Positions 1 to 9,694 of a DNA stretch of 64,000 nucleotides are shown here, one piece after another; position 1 is the stretch's first letter, and each line of letters opens with the position of its first letter. The notes below the pieces were generated by a model, which saw nothing but the letters and a program-made list of their open reading frames with translations, was not told where the DNA came from and made no database searches. The stretch covers positions 5,394,001-5,458,000 of the forward strand of contig NZ_CP012938.1 in the NCBI RefSeq assembly GCF_001314995.1. The letters run 5' to 3'. A program made the translations under genes and the position numbers. The DNA is from Bacteroides ovatus. Its GTDB lineage: Bacteria; Bacteroidota; Bacteroidia; Bacteroidales; Bacteroidaceae.

Positions 1-199
1 CCAGCAACGCGACCACCGCCTTAATCAGTCGGATATTCAGTATGATTTTCGCCGTCGCTCGCGGACAATCGCCACCCGTCAGGGCCGCCCAAACATCGCC
101 GAGCGGCACGGCGACAGCCCCCACCGCCAAATCCAGCAGAAACAGGAAGAGGGTGAGGGCAGCCAGTGCGGTAAATAATAGGACGGAACGGGAGCGCAT
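1..199 (-). CDS. BtuC/FecCD-type ABC transporter permease, N-terminal fragment
   Basis: I translated this by hand because it runs off the left edge. The ATG at 197-199 directly abuts the stop codon of the substrate-binding protein gene. The protein begins MRSRSVLLFTALAALTLF, a first membrane segment, and continues with LDLAVGAVAVPLGDVWAAL and IILNIRLIKAVVALL. This is the usual N-terminus of FecCD-family permeases, in which the first helix is followed by the conserved N-I-R-L-x-R/K motif. In the family it forms the inner-membrane channel for B12 or siderophore import with a BtuD-type ATPase, which would lie beyond position 1. Only about 66 residues are visible. Assignment to cobalamin rests on the operon. 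Confidence 0.85.
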   Translation of the reverse strand, partial: MRSRSVLLFTALAALTLFLFLLDLAVGAVAVPLGDVWAALTGGDCPRATAKIILNIRLIKAVVALL

Positions 200-1339
200 T
201 TATTTCAATTGCTTGTAATAGACGAAATCTTCTGCGACCAGTTCGGGGTGGAATATCTTTACGAGGTCTCGTAGCACGAGGTCGGGATTCACCACGGCCG
301 ACTCGTAGTAGTCGTTGCCGCCGGCGGCATTCGTGCGGGCGTTGTTGTTATAGACGTATCCGTTGCGGAAGCACCGGGTGTCGGTGAACTTCGGGCAGGC
401 GGCTCGCAGTTCGTCGAGCGTGTTCGCCATACCCACATGCAGCCACATATCGACTTGCGAGGCCAGCAGATACGCCTCTTCGAGGTCGATGGGCGCGGAA
501 GCGTTTCCCGTGTTCTTCTTGTAGATGTAATCGCCTCCGGCATCTTTGATCAACCGGGCGACATAGCTTTCGGTCGAGGGCATGAACCAATTGTCGCCGT
601 AAGGCGTGTTGAGCATCACTGAAGGGGCATCGATGGCTGCATCGGTTACTCGCTTTTTCAAAGCGTTATAGCGAACCGGAATCTCGGCAAACACTTTCTC
701 TCCCTCTGTCCGTTTTCCTGCAACCTCCGCCAATGCCACCAGCCATTCGGCTTTGCCCAGCGGCGACTCTTCCAGGTAATCGCCGACATACATGAACGGG
801 ATGTTCAGTTCTTTCAGTTTCCCTTCCATCGAGCTGGCCCCGTTCACGCCGTAAAGCAGTACGAGGTCGGGATCGAGCGAGAGCAGCAGCTCATAGTTAA
901 TGTTCCCCTCATAGCCCACGTCGCCGACGCTGTCGCGTCGTGCCTGAATATCGGGATTGGAAATGTAGTCGATACCCGATACCCCGACCACGCGCCCCGT
1001 TTCGCCGATCGCGTCAAGCATGGCGATATGGGTCGAAGACATGCAGACGATGCGTCCGGCATTCCCGTTGAGTACCTGACCGGTGAAATCTTCGGGAGCG
1101 GCTTCGCCGTCACGGGCGATGAACAGGCACGTGGTAATGCTGTCGGCTCCCTGCCAAGGGTTCGTGACGGTAACCAATACGCTCTTTCTGCTGTCAGCAC
1201 CTTTTATGTTAAACCCCGAAGCGTATTCAGGTGTATAGGCCGTTCGGTTGAAATCGGCAAGTTTGGAACTCTTATCATGGCAGCCTGTGAATGTCAGTAC
1301 AAGCAGCAATATCAGGCTCAGATTTTTCAATGCTTTCAT
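200..1339 (-). CDS. BtuF-like periplasmic cobalamin-binding lipoprotein (ABC transporter)
   Basis: A 379-residue lipoprotein. The signal peptide ends in the lipobox LTFTGC (Cys20). The mature part matches the periplasmic binding protein fold of the BtuF/FecB/FepB class: RIVCMSSTHIAMLDAIG followed by VVGVSGIDYI, a first lobe with LLLSLDPDLVLLYG, and a second lobe with PSVMLNTPYGDNWFMPSTES and GGDYIYK. It should hand the substrate from the outer-membrane receptor to the FecCD permease encoded immediately downstream. The neighbouring BtuB-like receptor and BtuG-like protein and the upstream cobalamin riboswitch point to a corrinoid rather than a siderophore. It is the sixth gene of the riboswitch operon, with 4 bases between it and the receptor gene. 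Lipid anchoring fits Bacteroidetes homologues. Confidence 0.88.
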   Translation of the reverse strand: MKALKNLSLILLLVLTFTGCHDKSSKLADFNRTAYTPEYASGFNIKGADSRKSVLVTVTNPWQGADSITTCLFIARDGEAAPEDFTGQVLNGNAGRIVCMSSTHIAMLDAIGETGRVVGVSGIDYISNPDIQARRDSVGDVGYEGNINYELLLSLDPDLVLLYGVNGASSMEGKLKELNIPFMYVGDYLEESPLGKAEWLVALAEVAGKRTEGEKVFAEIPVRYNALKKRVTDAAIDAPSVMLNTPYGDNWFMPSTESYVARLIKDAGGDYIYKKNTGNASAPIDLEEAYLLASQVDMWLHVGMANTLDELRAACPKFTDTRCFRNGYVYNNNARTNAAGGNDYYESAVVNPDLVLRDLVKIFHPELVAEDFVYYKQLK

Positions 1340-1343
1340 ATTG

Positions 1344-3434
1344 TTACAAATTTGTATTTACGGATTTCTTCTTATTTTTTCCGAACTTCGGGGTGATGCC
1401 GATGAACAGTTCGAAGTTGATACCGGGCATGGGGCGCGAGAGCACCGAAAGGTAGTCCTCGTTGAAGAGATTATTGACTGCAAATTTCAATTGAACGTCC
1501 ACCGGTTTGAAAAACAGGTTTTTCTCCAAGGAGACGTTGCTCATGAAATATTCGGGCAGGTGTCCTGTCAGCGTGTAGTCGTTGCTTGACATGGTGAAAC
1601 GCTCCGAGTAGAACGCCCACTTGTAAAGGAACGCCCACGACCGCCACGACAACCGTCCTGTCAGCGAGGCGGAATGCTCCGGCACGTAGGGCAGCTGTTT
1701 GCCCACCGACTGGTCAGCAGGTGACATTTTCTCGCCCTCGTTGATAGAGGGTGTCCACGAATAAGAGCCGTTCAGGTCGATGAGCCAATCCTTTGCCGGC
1801 TGCACGGCCAGGTTCGCTTTGACCTCGATGCCGTAGGCGTGTACCTTCTTCACGTTGCGGGGCGAAAAGAATCCTTTGGTGGTGGGCAGCCAGATAATCC
1901 AGTCGTCGATGTAGGAATCGAACCAGTTCACGCCGCCGTTCAACTTATAGGCATTTTCTTTGCCGACCTCGAAACTTACACCTGCATCGTAGCTGAAACC
2001 ATGCTCGTTTCTCAGATTGGGATTGCCACCGGGCAGGAAATAGAGGTCATTCAGCGTCGGGAAACGGTAATTGCGTGAAACAGAAGCTTTGAGCATCACA
2101 TTCCCTTTCGGAGAAATGATGCCGTCAATAAAAAAAGCCGGTATAAGTGGAGCCCACTCGGAACCGTACATTTCTTCTCGCAACACAACCGACATGCCAA
2201 GCCGGTCTATCGGTTGCCACTTGGCAGATACGGAGCCGGAAAGTTCCACGCGTCCTTTGTCATAGCCCACGATGGCCTTGCCTCCGTCCTGCAAAATGAT
2301 ATTCTTGTCCTCACTGCGTACCAAATGCTGGTGAGCCGATACGTTAGCGGTGAAAAACCAACGTTTTGTTGGACTGTATTCACCTTCAGCCTGCCCGTAG
2401 AACGTATTTACCTTGCTGCGCGAACGGGTCATCGACGCCCAGTTATCAGGTGCGACCTCACGCTTGTAGTCGTAGGCCATCCATGTGTGTATGTAACCGC
2501 CTTTCACGCCAAGTTTCCAATTGCTTTTGATATGATCCCACGAAAGGACACTGCGGAAAGTCTGTTCCCGCTGGCGGTTCTCGAAGTCGGTTGCATCTCC
2601 GTAGTCGGTCGTCAACATCGGAAGTTCCCGGTTGGAGTTGATATACCATGCGTTCAGGCCTAATTTGTCGCCTTTGTGGGTGTTGTAATAGACTTCTTGA
2701 AGCAGGTGCAGGTCCTTGAACGCACCGCTTCGGTTGCGCTCTACGGGGTGATACTGCCCGATGATGTTCTTGTCCTCGTCGTAGATATTTATCTTCTTGT
2801 CGTGGTTGGTGTACTTGTAATCGTTAGGCGAGGAAGAATAGACCGCACGGGTAGAGCCGTGCCACCGCTTGCTTCCGTAGGTGAAGCGAGCGAACTCGTC
2901 GAAGGTCTTGAACGAGCCGATGCCCTGCACGTACTGGGCGTTGAACCCTTCGGCGACTTCGGGAGCCGTGCCGAGCTTGACTAAACCGCCCAGTCCGCCG
3001 CCCGTTTCGTTCACCGACGAAGTGCCGTGCAGCAGCGACGCTTGGTCGATGAAGTAGGACGGGATAGTAGAAAAGTCGGTCATGCCGAGCATGGGGTTGT
3101 TGATGCGCATCCCGTTCCACGTCACCTGCGTATGGCTGGGCGACGTGCCGCGGAAGGCAACGGTCGAGAGCGTGGCGCGGCCGTAGCTTTTGACAAACAC
3201 GGACGAGTTGAATGTCAGGATGTCCGCCATTGAGAGGGCGATGTTCTCTTTCAGTGCGAGTGAATCGAACTTCGTCTTCTGCACGCCGATTTCTTTCATC
3301 GGCCGATGTCCGATGACCGTGACTTCCGGTATGGTGAGATGCCAGCCTGACCGCTTTTTGCTTTCCGTCTGCTGCGCAAAAAGTGCCGTGGGGAGACATG
3401 CCGCCAAAGCGAATAACAGATATAGTCTTTTCAT
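1344..3434 (-). CDS. btuB: BtuB-like TonB-dependent outer-membrane receptor
   Basis: A 696-residue outer-membrane receptor. I start it at 3434 (MKRLYLLFALAACLP, a clean signal peptide ending ALFAQ) because AAAGGAGGC lies just upstream; the longer open frame overlaps the preceding gene. A TonB-box-like IPEVTVIG near the mature N-terminus is followed by a plug domain (ALSMADILTFNSSVFVKSYG, then VAFRGTSPSHTQVTWNGMRI, then GGGLGGLVKLGT) and a beta-barrel with typical aromatic strands such as YRFPTLNDLYFLPGGNPNL. It probably imports corrinoids across the outer membrane using TonB energy. It lies between the BtuG-like lipoprotein gene and the BtuF-like gene, the order expected of a B12 locus. Within TonB receptors the vitamin specificity is inferred from context. 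Confidence 0.88.
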   Translation of the reverse strand: MKRLYLLFALAACLPTALFAQQTESKKRSGWHLTIPEVTVIGHRPMKEIGVQKTKFDSLALKENIALSMADILTFNSSVFVKSYGRATLSTVAFRGTSPSHTQVTWNGMRINNPMLGMTDFSTIPSYFIDQASLLHGTSSVNETGGGLGGLVKLGTAPEVAEGFNAQYVQGIGSFKTFDEFARFTYGSKRWHGSTRAVYSSSPNDYKYTNHDKKINIYDEDKNIIGQYHPVERNRSGAFKDLHLLQEVYYNTHKGDKLGLNAWYINSNRELPMLTTDYGDATDFENRQREQTFRSVLSWDHIKSNWKLGVKGGYIHTWMAYDYKREVAPDNWASMTRSRSKVNTFYGQAEGEYSPTKRWFFTANVSAHQHLVRSEDKNIILQDGGKAIVGYDKGRVELSGSVSAKWQPIDRLGMSVVLREEMYGSEWAPLIPAFFIDGIISPKGNVMLKASVSRNYRFPTLNDLYFLPGGNPNLRNEHGFSYDAGVSFEVGKENAYKLNGGVNWFDSYIDDWIIWLPTTKGFFSPRNVKKVHAYGIEVKANLAVQPAKDWLIDLNGSYSWTPSINEGEKMSPADQSVGKQLPYVPEHSASLTGRLSWRSWAFLYKWAFYSERFTMSSNDYTLTGHLPEYFMSNVSLEKNLFFKPVDVQLKFAVNNLFNEDYLSVLSRPMPGINFELFIGITPKFGKNKKKSVNTNL

Positions 3435-3447
3435 ATTGCCTCCTTTC

Positions 3448-4527
3448 TTATTTCCAACAAAATGCACCAGGGATAATCCCAACATAAAATTCATCAATCA
3501 GTTCGCCGTCAAGTGAGTAGCGGTATATCATGCCCTGCTGTTGGTAGTCGATGGCATCAGCGATGTACACCTCCCCGTTAGCGGGGTTCACCGTCAAGCC
3601 GTAATAAATCGTACCGCTGTATTCGAGGAACGGGCGCACCGGCACACGGCTCGCCGTCACGTCCATGCACCAGATGTCTTTGTTAATCCAGTAGAGTTTG
3701 TCCCTGTCGCCGTTGAGCTGCACCTCCGAGGGCCAGTCGCCCAACTTGAACTTGAACTGCTTCTCCACAGTGAAGGTCTCGGCGTCGATGCGGTAGAGCG
3801 AGGGGGCTTCGTAACCGTAGGGGCTGCCCTCGTAGCCGCCGTCGGTAATCGTCCACATCTTGTTATACTTGTCCATGACCAACGATGTGGGCTGGATGCC
3901 GATTTTCAGTTCATCGACAACTTGGTCGGTCTCGGTGTCGATTTTGATGATACGGTTCTGGTAACTCCAACAGTTGCAATAGACGTATTTGCCGTACTGC
4001 ACCATCTGCTCCGTCGAGCCGCTTTCCATCGTCATGTCCGGCACTTGGATATGCCCGGTGATTTCATACGTTCGCGGATTTATAATGAAGATGCGGTTGT
4101 CCCACAGTTGGGTGACATAGGCTTTCTCGTCGCTCAGGAAATGGATATAGCGCGGGGAGGTCAGATTCTCGATGCGTCCCACCTCCTTGAAGGTGTTCAG
4201 GTCGATGGCGAAAATCACGTGGGAGTTGTTCACCACGACCCAGCCCTTGTTGTCGTAGATGGTCATCGACTGTGCCACGTCGCCGAGCTTCATGCCGTTG
4301 GCACGGAAGAAGACCTCGTTCTGCACCTGTTTGGTCTCTGGGTCGTAGTAGCTCAGCGAGGCGTTGCCGTACTGGAAGTTGCCCTCGTTGGTAATGAACA
4401 GTCCGGCTCCCGTGGCGTTGAAATCCTCCACGGCATCGCCGTAGTCCCACTTCATGCAGGCGGTTAAGGATAGTGTCGCTCCGACAACTACGCTCCATAG
4501 CAGATATTTCAATTGGTGATGGGTCAT
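3448..4527 (-). CDS. BtuG-like DUF5074/YncE beta-propeller surface lipoprotein
   Basis: A 359-residue lipoprotein with lipobox SLTAC (Cys24), followed by repeated blades: GLFITNEGNFQYGNASLSYY, GWVVVNNSHVIFAIDL, AYVTQLWDNRIFIINP, VYCNCWSYQNRIIKID, MWTITDGG. This is the DUF5074/YncE-type propeller. In gut Bacteroides, proteins of this class encoded next to BtuB (BtuG) are surface lipoproteins that capture B12 with extreme affinity and lid the receptor. That knowledge, together with the gene position directly upstream of the receptor (13 bases between reading frames) and the riboswitch, supports the same role here. I see no sequence deviation that would argue against it, but binding residues cannot be judged from one sequence. 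Confidence 0.85.
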   Translation of the reverse strand: MTHHQLKYLLWSVVVGATLSLTACMKWDYGDAVEDFNATGAGLFITNEGNFQYGNASLSYYDPETKQVQNEVFFRANGMKLGDVAQSMTIYDNKGWVVVNNSHVIFAIDLNTFKEVGRIENLTSPRYIHFLSDEKAYVTQLWDNRIFIINPRTYEITGHIQVPDMTMESGSTEQMVQYGKYVYCNCWSYQNRIIKIDTETDQVVDELKIGIQPTSLVMDKYNKMWTITDGGYEGSPYGYEAPSLYRIDAETFTVEKQFKFKLGDWPSEVQLNGDRDKLYWINKDIWCMDVTASRVPVRPFLEYSGTIYYGLTVNPANGEVYIADAIDYQQQGMIYRYSLDGELIDEFYVGIIPGAFCWK

Positions 4528-4612
4528 ACCGTTGTTTTTATAGTTAATCCCCGGTAGTCTTACCTTACGGCAAGCATACCGAGGATTGGCAGAAAATTTA
4601 TTGTTTGGTTAT

Positions 4613-6712
4613 CTATTCAGCGGGCTTGTACTTCCCGTCTATCATGTCTTGGTAGGTGGGGTTGTATTTGCAGCCACTTACAATCCAATTTGGTTCAGTA
4701 ATTTGATTATCCTTGATAAAAGGCTCAAATATAGAAAAATCAGAAAAAGAAGTAAGCTTAACGAAATTCACTCCTGATAAACTTTTAAGCTTCGGCATAT
4801 CAAAAGATGTTAATTTGGAAGCATCATCTGCACTTAAAGATCCAGCTATAGAGACTAATTCAGGGCATGAGAAAGCGGAAAATCCATGAATCGTTATTCC
4901 CGCTCCTCCAACTTTTTCAAGCACAGGAAAAAGCTCATAAGTGGTTGTAGAACGGATATCTAATCCTCCATATGGAAGGTCGTTGGTTGACCACTTACCT
5001 TCTTTTGCATATGATGGATTTGAATTGCAACAAATCGATTTTAAATTACTAAAATTATGAACCATTTTAGGAGTATTAAGTGCCCCCTCCATAAAAAATT
5101 GACCGCCAATTTTTTCAAGTTTTGAAAATTCTAAGTTTGATGCCATCATATTAATTTTGAGATGCATATAGCCGTCAACAAATTTGAGATTATTTGCAAC
5201 GATGCCAGATTTCATCCCTGCACCAAAATAAAAGTCGCCGTGTACCTCTTCAATTGGAAGGGTAAAAACTTTTTTGTCTGGTGTTATGTATGATAAATTC
5301 TTTACCTTTTTAAAATTGAAATCAACATAGTTATTCGCCCAGGCATCAATATAAATAGAAACATTCGAAAGATCATCTTTCGTTATAAGTTTTTGTAGTT
5401 TCTTACATTCCGAGATGCGTATAATGGATTCCTCTGAATCTTCATTAGAAAAAACAGCATCACTAATGTCTATAGGAGAAGAACAACTTATTAGCTTCTC
5501 TAATTTTAACGATCCTATTCTTTTTAAGTTTTTAAGATTTGATAATGATGAAAGTTCATAGAAATAACAAATTGAAAGAAGGCCTGTTACGGTTGCCAGA
5601 TTCGACATTTCATCAAGATTAGTAAGAGAAACATTTCCTGTAGTGGAAAACAAATCTCCTTGAATATAGTTCGAAATAATAAAACAATCTCCATTAACAA
5701 CAGAAAGTTTGGGCATTGATAATTTTTCAAACTCGATAGGCAAAGATGAAAAATTAATACTTCCTGTTTCAATAAGCTCAGGGAAAGAGATAGATTTTAA
5801 AGTCGAAATCTCATTAATGCTTAACGAATTTTTAACAGTCTGTACTTTGGGAAATACCAATGTGCTAATTGCACCTTTACCCATACCGAAAATGTTTAAT
5901 GCCCCTCCGACGTTTATCAGTTCGGGTATTTGAAGCGTTGTCAATGTGGACGAACTGATAACAAAATCACCCTCAATAGCTTTTAGCAGATCAAACTGAA
6001 CGAATTTTACACCATTGTTGTACACATGGATATTGCCCGTTACCTCGTTCAATTTGGTCATGGAGACCATCTCCAGCGTTTCGTTCGCAGCCGGGTTTTC
6101 CTCCGAACCAATCGACAAACCGCCGATTTTGGTAATGTTGTCCAAACCGGTCAGCGTTCCACCGGTATAGCTGTTCTTTATTGTGATGGTTCCTTCGACT
6201 TCTTTAATAATACTAAGTCCAGAAATATCACTGATATTTTCTGCATTTTCTGCGTCCGAACCAATAATAAGATTACCTTTTATGATTGTAACGCCAGATT
6301 CAATAAAAGCAGCTACTTCTGAGTTTTTTTTCAGTTCTACATCACCCTCACTTCTTATCTCATCCTTCACAACAACATAAGTATAGTCATTGGTAGCTCC
6401 ATTAAAAGAAGTAACACGGAAAGTACGTTCAGTGTTCCAATCAGTTATGGATGTTGGATCAGGGAATATCTTTGCAGAAGGTGTGTAAATGAAAGATGCC
6501 TTTGCTCCATCAAGAGAAACTGTGTATGGTACAGTCATCGTAATTGTGTTGTTCTCAATGACAGCATCATATGTCTTATCATTCACACTCAGTACCACGG
6601 ATGTGATGAAATTATCATCAGCATCAACTGGAATTTCGTTCTTATCGGAACAGCCGACAGCCAAAATACCGAAGAAAAGGCCGAACAGCAAGTTAAAATT
6701 GATTGGTTTCAT
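4613..6712 (-). CDS. L-domain-like repeat surface lipoprotein with N-terminal Ig-like domain
   Basis: A 699-residue lipoprotein (lipobox LAVGC, then SDKNE). Residues about 30-115 resemble the Ig-like DUF5018-type module (NNTITMTVPYTVSLDGAKA and WNTERTFRVTSFNGATNDYTY). The remainder is a long series of irregular repeats: GNLIIGSD, LSIIKEVEGTITIKNS, LDNITKIGGLSIGS, LINVGGALNIFG, LEKIGGQFFMEGAL. These are typical of receptor-L-domain or leucine-rich beta-solenoid surface proteins. It lies inside the B12 operon between the PKD lipoprotein gene and the BtuG-like gene, so a role in corrinoid capture is plausible but inferred. The gene is distinctly AT-rich compared with its neighbours, suggesting a separate origin. 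Confidence 0.72.
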   Translation of the reverse strand: MKPINFNLLFGLFFGILAVGCSDKNEIPVDADDNFITSVVLSVNDKTYDAVIENNTITMTVPYTVSLDGAKASFIYTPSAKIFPDPTSITDWNTERTFRVTSFNGATNDYTYVVVKDEIRSEGDVELKKNSEVAAFIESGVTIIKGNLIIGSDAENAENISDISGLSIIKEVEGTITIKNSYTGGTLTGLDNITKIGGLSIGSEENPAANETLEMVSMTKLNEVTGNIHVYNNGVKFVQFDLLKAIEGDFVISSSTLTTLQIPELINVGGALNIFGMGKGAISTLVFPKVQTVKNSLSINEISTLKSISFPELIETGSINFSSLPIEFEKLSMPKLSVVNGDCFIISNYIQGDLFSTTGNVSLTNLDEMSNLATVTGLLSICYFYELSSLSNLKNLKRIGSLKLEKLISCSSPIDISDAVFSNEDSEESIIRISECKKLQKLITKDDLSNVSIYIDAWANNYVDFNFKKVKNLSYITPDKKVFTLPIEEVHGDFYFGAGMKSGIVANNLKFVDGYMHLKINMMASNLEFSKLEKIGGQFFMEGALNTPKMVHNFSNLKSICCNSNPSYAKEGKWSTNDLPYGGLDIRSTTTYELFPVLEKVGGAGITIHGFSAFSCPELVSIAGSLSADDASKLTSFDMPKLKSLSGVNFVKLTSFSDFSIFEPFIKDNQITEPNWIVSGCKYNPTYQDMIDGKYKPAE

Positions 6713-6735
6713 TTGTAATATGTTATTATTGTTTT

Positions 6736-8481
6736 TTACTTTATGTTTAAATCTTGGAACGAAAATACTTCGGTAGAGATTTCTCCTAAAACGCCGCTTT
6801 TAGCCAAGGCTCCATTCTGAACTTTTATGAAGTCGATGTATTGGAGATTTACCGGAGAGCCGTCGTGATACATGGCATTAGATATTTTGAATCCGTTTTT
6901 CTGTCCAGAACCGTCATACGAATCACCAGCCAACATATCGGAACCGCAATTATCCACATACCCCCAGTCATAAGGAGAGTTACTCCAGTAACCTGTGGAT
7001 GGACTTTGTGAATTGCGTGGCAATAGTCGAGTACCGTACAAAGTGTAGGAGTCGGCCGTAATCCACAACGGATAATAGTAAGGTTGCGTGTGGTAGGCAT
7101 TGAAATCGACCCAGCCAGTGTTTCCCAAATTGTCAATCCAATAAGTGTGTGAACCATCCGAGGCCGGTCGGAAATAGGTCACCTCATAATCTTGAATGGT
7201 GGTGGGTTTCCCTGTTTCGCTGCCCCGCAGTTCGTACCACTCATCATCGGGAAGTCCATTGCCGTTGACATCCTGCATCACCCACACTATCCCCGGTTCA
7301 TTGGAAGAATCAAAGGCATTGCCCTGAATAGCAAAATCATATCCACCCTTATTCTGAATGCTGTGGTCAAACCCTACTATGATGTAACCGCCAAAGGAGC
7401 CGAGAGATACATAACTTTGCTTGGCAATACGCTTGGAAGCATATTCGACGGCCGCTTCTCGGGTCGATTCGCTACCGGTAAAACCACCAGTATTGGTTTC
7501 GTTGATGAATTGTCCGGGAGCCGGCGTATATTCATACACTCTGTTGGAATAGGCCGAACTCGCACCTGAAGCAGCACGATATCCGGAAGATTCCGACCCG
7601 TTCACGCAAACTACGGTGACGGCGGATTCCACGGATATGCTATTTTGCATTTCGGTGACAGAGACGGTTATCCGGTATTCTCCGGCGGACGAAGGGGTGA
7701 ACTTATACACCCGACCGGTTTCACCTTCCACGGGCTTACCGTCTATGCTCCAGCGGTATTGCGGATTCTCGAAATAGTCCAGCAATGGACGCAAGAACAC
7801 TGGTCGCCCGGCAAACGTATAGCGTGTGGAAACAGACTGCTCATAAGACGGGGCAGGGAAAACAACCTCATAAGGCATATTCTCGACCACCTCTATCTCC
7901 AACTCTTTCTTGGTTTCACCATCCTCGTTGGATGCTGTTATGGTAATCGGAAAAACTCCCACCTGATTTTCCTTAAACGTATAGGTCGTATCGGTGGATA
8001 CCACAACCCCTGCACGTACCCATTCCACCTTGAAACCGGCAAGGTCGCGATGGGCAATCACGGCAGTCAGGGTATTCTCTATGCCTTTTTGTACTTTCAA
8101 TCCTTTGGCCGGCACATACAGATTGATGGCCGGGGGCAACAAATCCCTCACTTCCACTTTCACCTCTTCTTCGGCATGACCGTTTTCGTTGTCCACCCGC
8201 AGCGTAATAAAGACCTCCCCCGATTCATCCCACGTGTATTTCAGGGTCGGGTCTGTGGAAATCAGTTTCCCCTCTATGGTCCAGGCAAACAAGGCATGGT
8301 CTGCGTACCGGTAAGTCGGTGCGATGACCAGTTCCCGGCCAATCTTGACTGCATAGATACCGTCTTCACTATCGAGTTCAATCACTGGGGCTTGTCCGGA
8401 TTCTGCAACGACAACCTCATCCCGATTGCAGGATATGAATAATACAGCGAGTGTAAAAAAAAATAAATTTTTGATTACCAT
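6736..8481 (-). CDS. PKD-repeat surface lipoprotein of the B12 operon
   Basis: A 581-residue lipoprotein; the signal peptide ends LFISC, followed by NRDE. Three PKD/Ig-like repeats can be followed: FAWTIEGKLISTDPTLKYTW..GEVFITLRVDNENGHA, FKVEWVRAGVVVSTDTTYTF..GVFPITITASNEDGE, and YRWSIDGKPVEGETGRVYKF..GEYRITVSVTE. From about residue 300 there is a distinct C-terminal domain with EYTPAPGQFINETNTGGFTG, an acidic DVNGNGLPDDEWYEL segment (a calcium-loop-like DxNxNxxxDxE) and many aromatic residues. I recognise this architecture from Bacteroidetes cell-surface proteins encoded next to B12 receptors, but I know of no proven function. Probably surface exposed and co-transcribed from the riboswitch; 23 bases separate it from the next gene. 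Confidence 0.72.
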   Translation of the reverse strand: MVIKNLFFFTLAVLFISCNRDEVVVAESGQAPVIELDSEDGIYAVKIGRELVIAPTYRYADHALFAWTIEGKLISTDPTLKYTWDESGEVFITLRVDNENGHAEEEVKVEVRDLLPPAINLYVPAKGLKVQKGIENTLTAVIAHRDLAGFKVEWVRAGVVVSTDTTYTFKENQVGVFPITITASNEDGETKKELEIEVVENMPYEVVFPAPSYEQSVSTRYTFAGRPVFLRPLLDYFENPQYRWSIDGKPVEGETGRVYKFTPSSAGEYRITVSVTEMQNSISVESAVTVVCVNGSESSGYRAASGASSAYSNRVYEYTPAPGQFINETNTGGFTGSESTREAAVEYASKRIAKQSYVSLGSFGGYIIVGFDHSIQNKGGYDFAIQGNAFDSSNEPGIVWVMQDVNGNGLPDDEWYELRGSETGKPTTIQDYEVTYFRPASDGSHTYWIDNLGNTGWVDFNAYHTQPYYYPLWITADSYTLYGTRLLPRNSQSPSTGYWSNSPYDWGYVDNCGSDMLAGDSYDGSGQKNGFKISNAMYHDGSPVNLQYIDFIKVQNGALAKSGVLGEISTEVFSFQDLNIK

Positions 8482-8556
8482 GAATACAAGCTGGTTAGAT
8501 TAAAAGACAACCACCACTTCCAAGTTTAAATTTCCTTGAAAGGGGTGGTTATAAAA

Positions 8557-9525
8557 TTAGTTTTCAAAAACAATATCATCAATACAGAGGTATGCAGGGG
8601 TATTTAAGCCATACTCTCCTGTGTCGGAACCTGAAAAGTTAAATTTCACAAATCCTACTCCAGCTTGATTAATAGGCCAATATGTCCATGTAGTAACGGG
8701 ATTTTCGTTCTTCCCATTTCTATAATCGGCTAATACCTTGGTGTATGTAGCTAACTTATTACCAGCAAAATCATAACATTCAAGTTCAACTTGGAAATAC
8801 CCAATATGGTTTCCGCCTGCATCGACTTGTGCTGACAGCGGAGTAGCTACACCGGATGCGCCGAATTTATTACCATGCATGATTACACCATAGGTATATG
8901 ATGAATTACAGAACCATAAACCTTTTAGAGTATATTCGCCTGTTAAATAGAATTCGGGTTGAGCCATCCATTCGGTATTATATTCATCAGAATAACCATA
9001 AACAACAGCAAAATTATTTCCGCTATGACCTGCACCTTCGTTAGAGCCATTAACAGAAGTCGTATCATAAACACTCATTTGATTGTTATAGGAATACCAC
9101 CAATCACTCGGTATGGTATCACCGGTAATCGTAATTCCTTCGGCAGAAGATGGATTGGTACGGTAATTCCATTTAGACAATGCTAATCCACCACAAGAGA
9201 AATTGTTGAATGTTCCATAATTATTAGTCACAGTGTTAATCTCAGACATGAACACTCCATCTGGATCAGCAATTTCTTTTACTTGGGTATACGAACCCAC
9301 ATTTCCATAATAATTAGCACCGTAGGAAGTTGTCATAGCCATCATCGAAGAGGCAAAATCATCAAACGTGATGGTAGTCGTTCCATCGGGGTTAGGTGTT
9401 GCGCGGGTTTGAATCGCACTTTCTTCATACGGAGTAAGGAAGTCATCGTCGGACGAACATCCGGTGAACACTGTGGCGGCCATTGCTACAACGGCCATTG
9501 CCATAAACCTAAAATTCTTTTTCAT
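8557..9525 (-). CDS. DUF4465 surface lipoprotein, first gene of the B12 riboswitch operon (BtuH-like candidate)
   Basis: A 322-residue lipoprotein. Lipobox VFTGC (Cys23) is followed by SSDDD, an acidic tract like the surface-export signals of Bacteroidetes lipoproteins. The body shows DUF4465 hallmarks: TITFDDF, SGNNFAVVYGYSDE, LKGLWFCNSSYTYGVIMHG, FQVELECYDFAGNKL, LADYRN and the closing GLNTPAYLCIDDIVFEN. DUF4465 proteins are repeatedly encoded under cobalamin riboswitches in gut Bacteroidetes, and a surface B12-binding family (BtuH) has been described there. I think this is such a protein, but equating DUF4465 with BtuH is from memory. It is the first gene after the riboswitch, and its 5' UTR carries the regulatory RNA. 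Confidence 0.78.
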   Translation of the reverse strand: MKKNFRFMAMAVVAMAATVFTGCSSDDDFLTPYEESAIQTRATPNPDGTTTITFDDFASSMMAMTTSYGANYYGNVGSYTQVKEIADPDGVFMSEINTVTNNYGTFNNFSCGGLALSKWNYRTNPSSAEGITITGDTIPSDWWYSYNNQMSVYDTTSVNGSNEGAGHSGNNFAVVYGYSDEYNTEWMAQPEFYLTGEYTLKGLWFCNSSYTYGVIMHGNKFGASGVATPLSAQVDAGGNHIGYFQVELECYDFAGNKLATYTKVLADYRNGKNENPVTTWTYWPINQAGVGFVKFNFSGSDTGEYGLNTPAYLCIDDIVFEN

Positions 9526-9694
9526 AACTCAAGTATTAAAAGTTAAACAAAAAGTTTAATTACACATTCGTTTTCCTTGCGATAGATTTGCAACGAATGA
9601 GAAACCGGTTATCAAAAAGAATACAGGTGGTCTTTGGATGAGCCTCTGTTCATTTTGATCTAATGCCAATTATCCCGTGGTCACTAAATCATAT

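Noticed and set aside
3541..4467. Plus-strand ORF of 308 codons over the BtuG-like gene
   Set aside because: Shadow of a real propeller lipoprotein gene; composition (Val/His-rich) is that of a reverse-strand frame.
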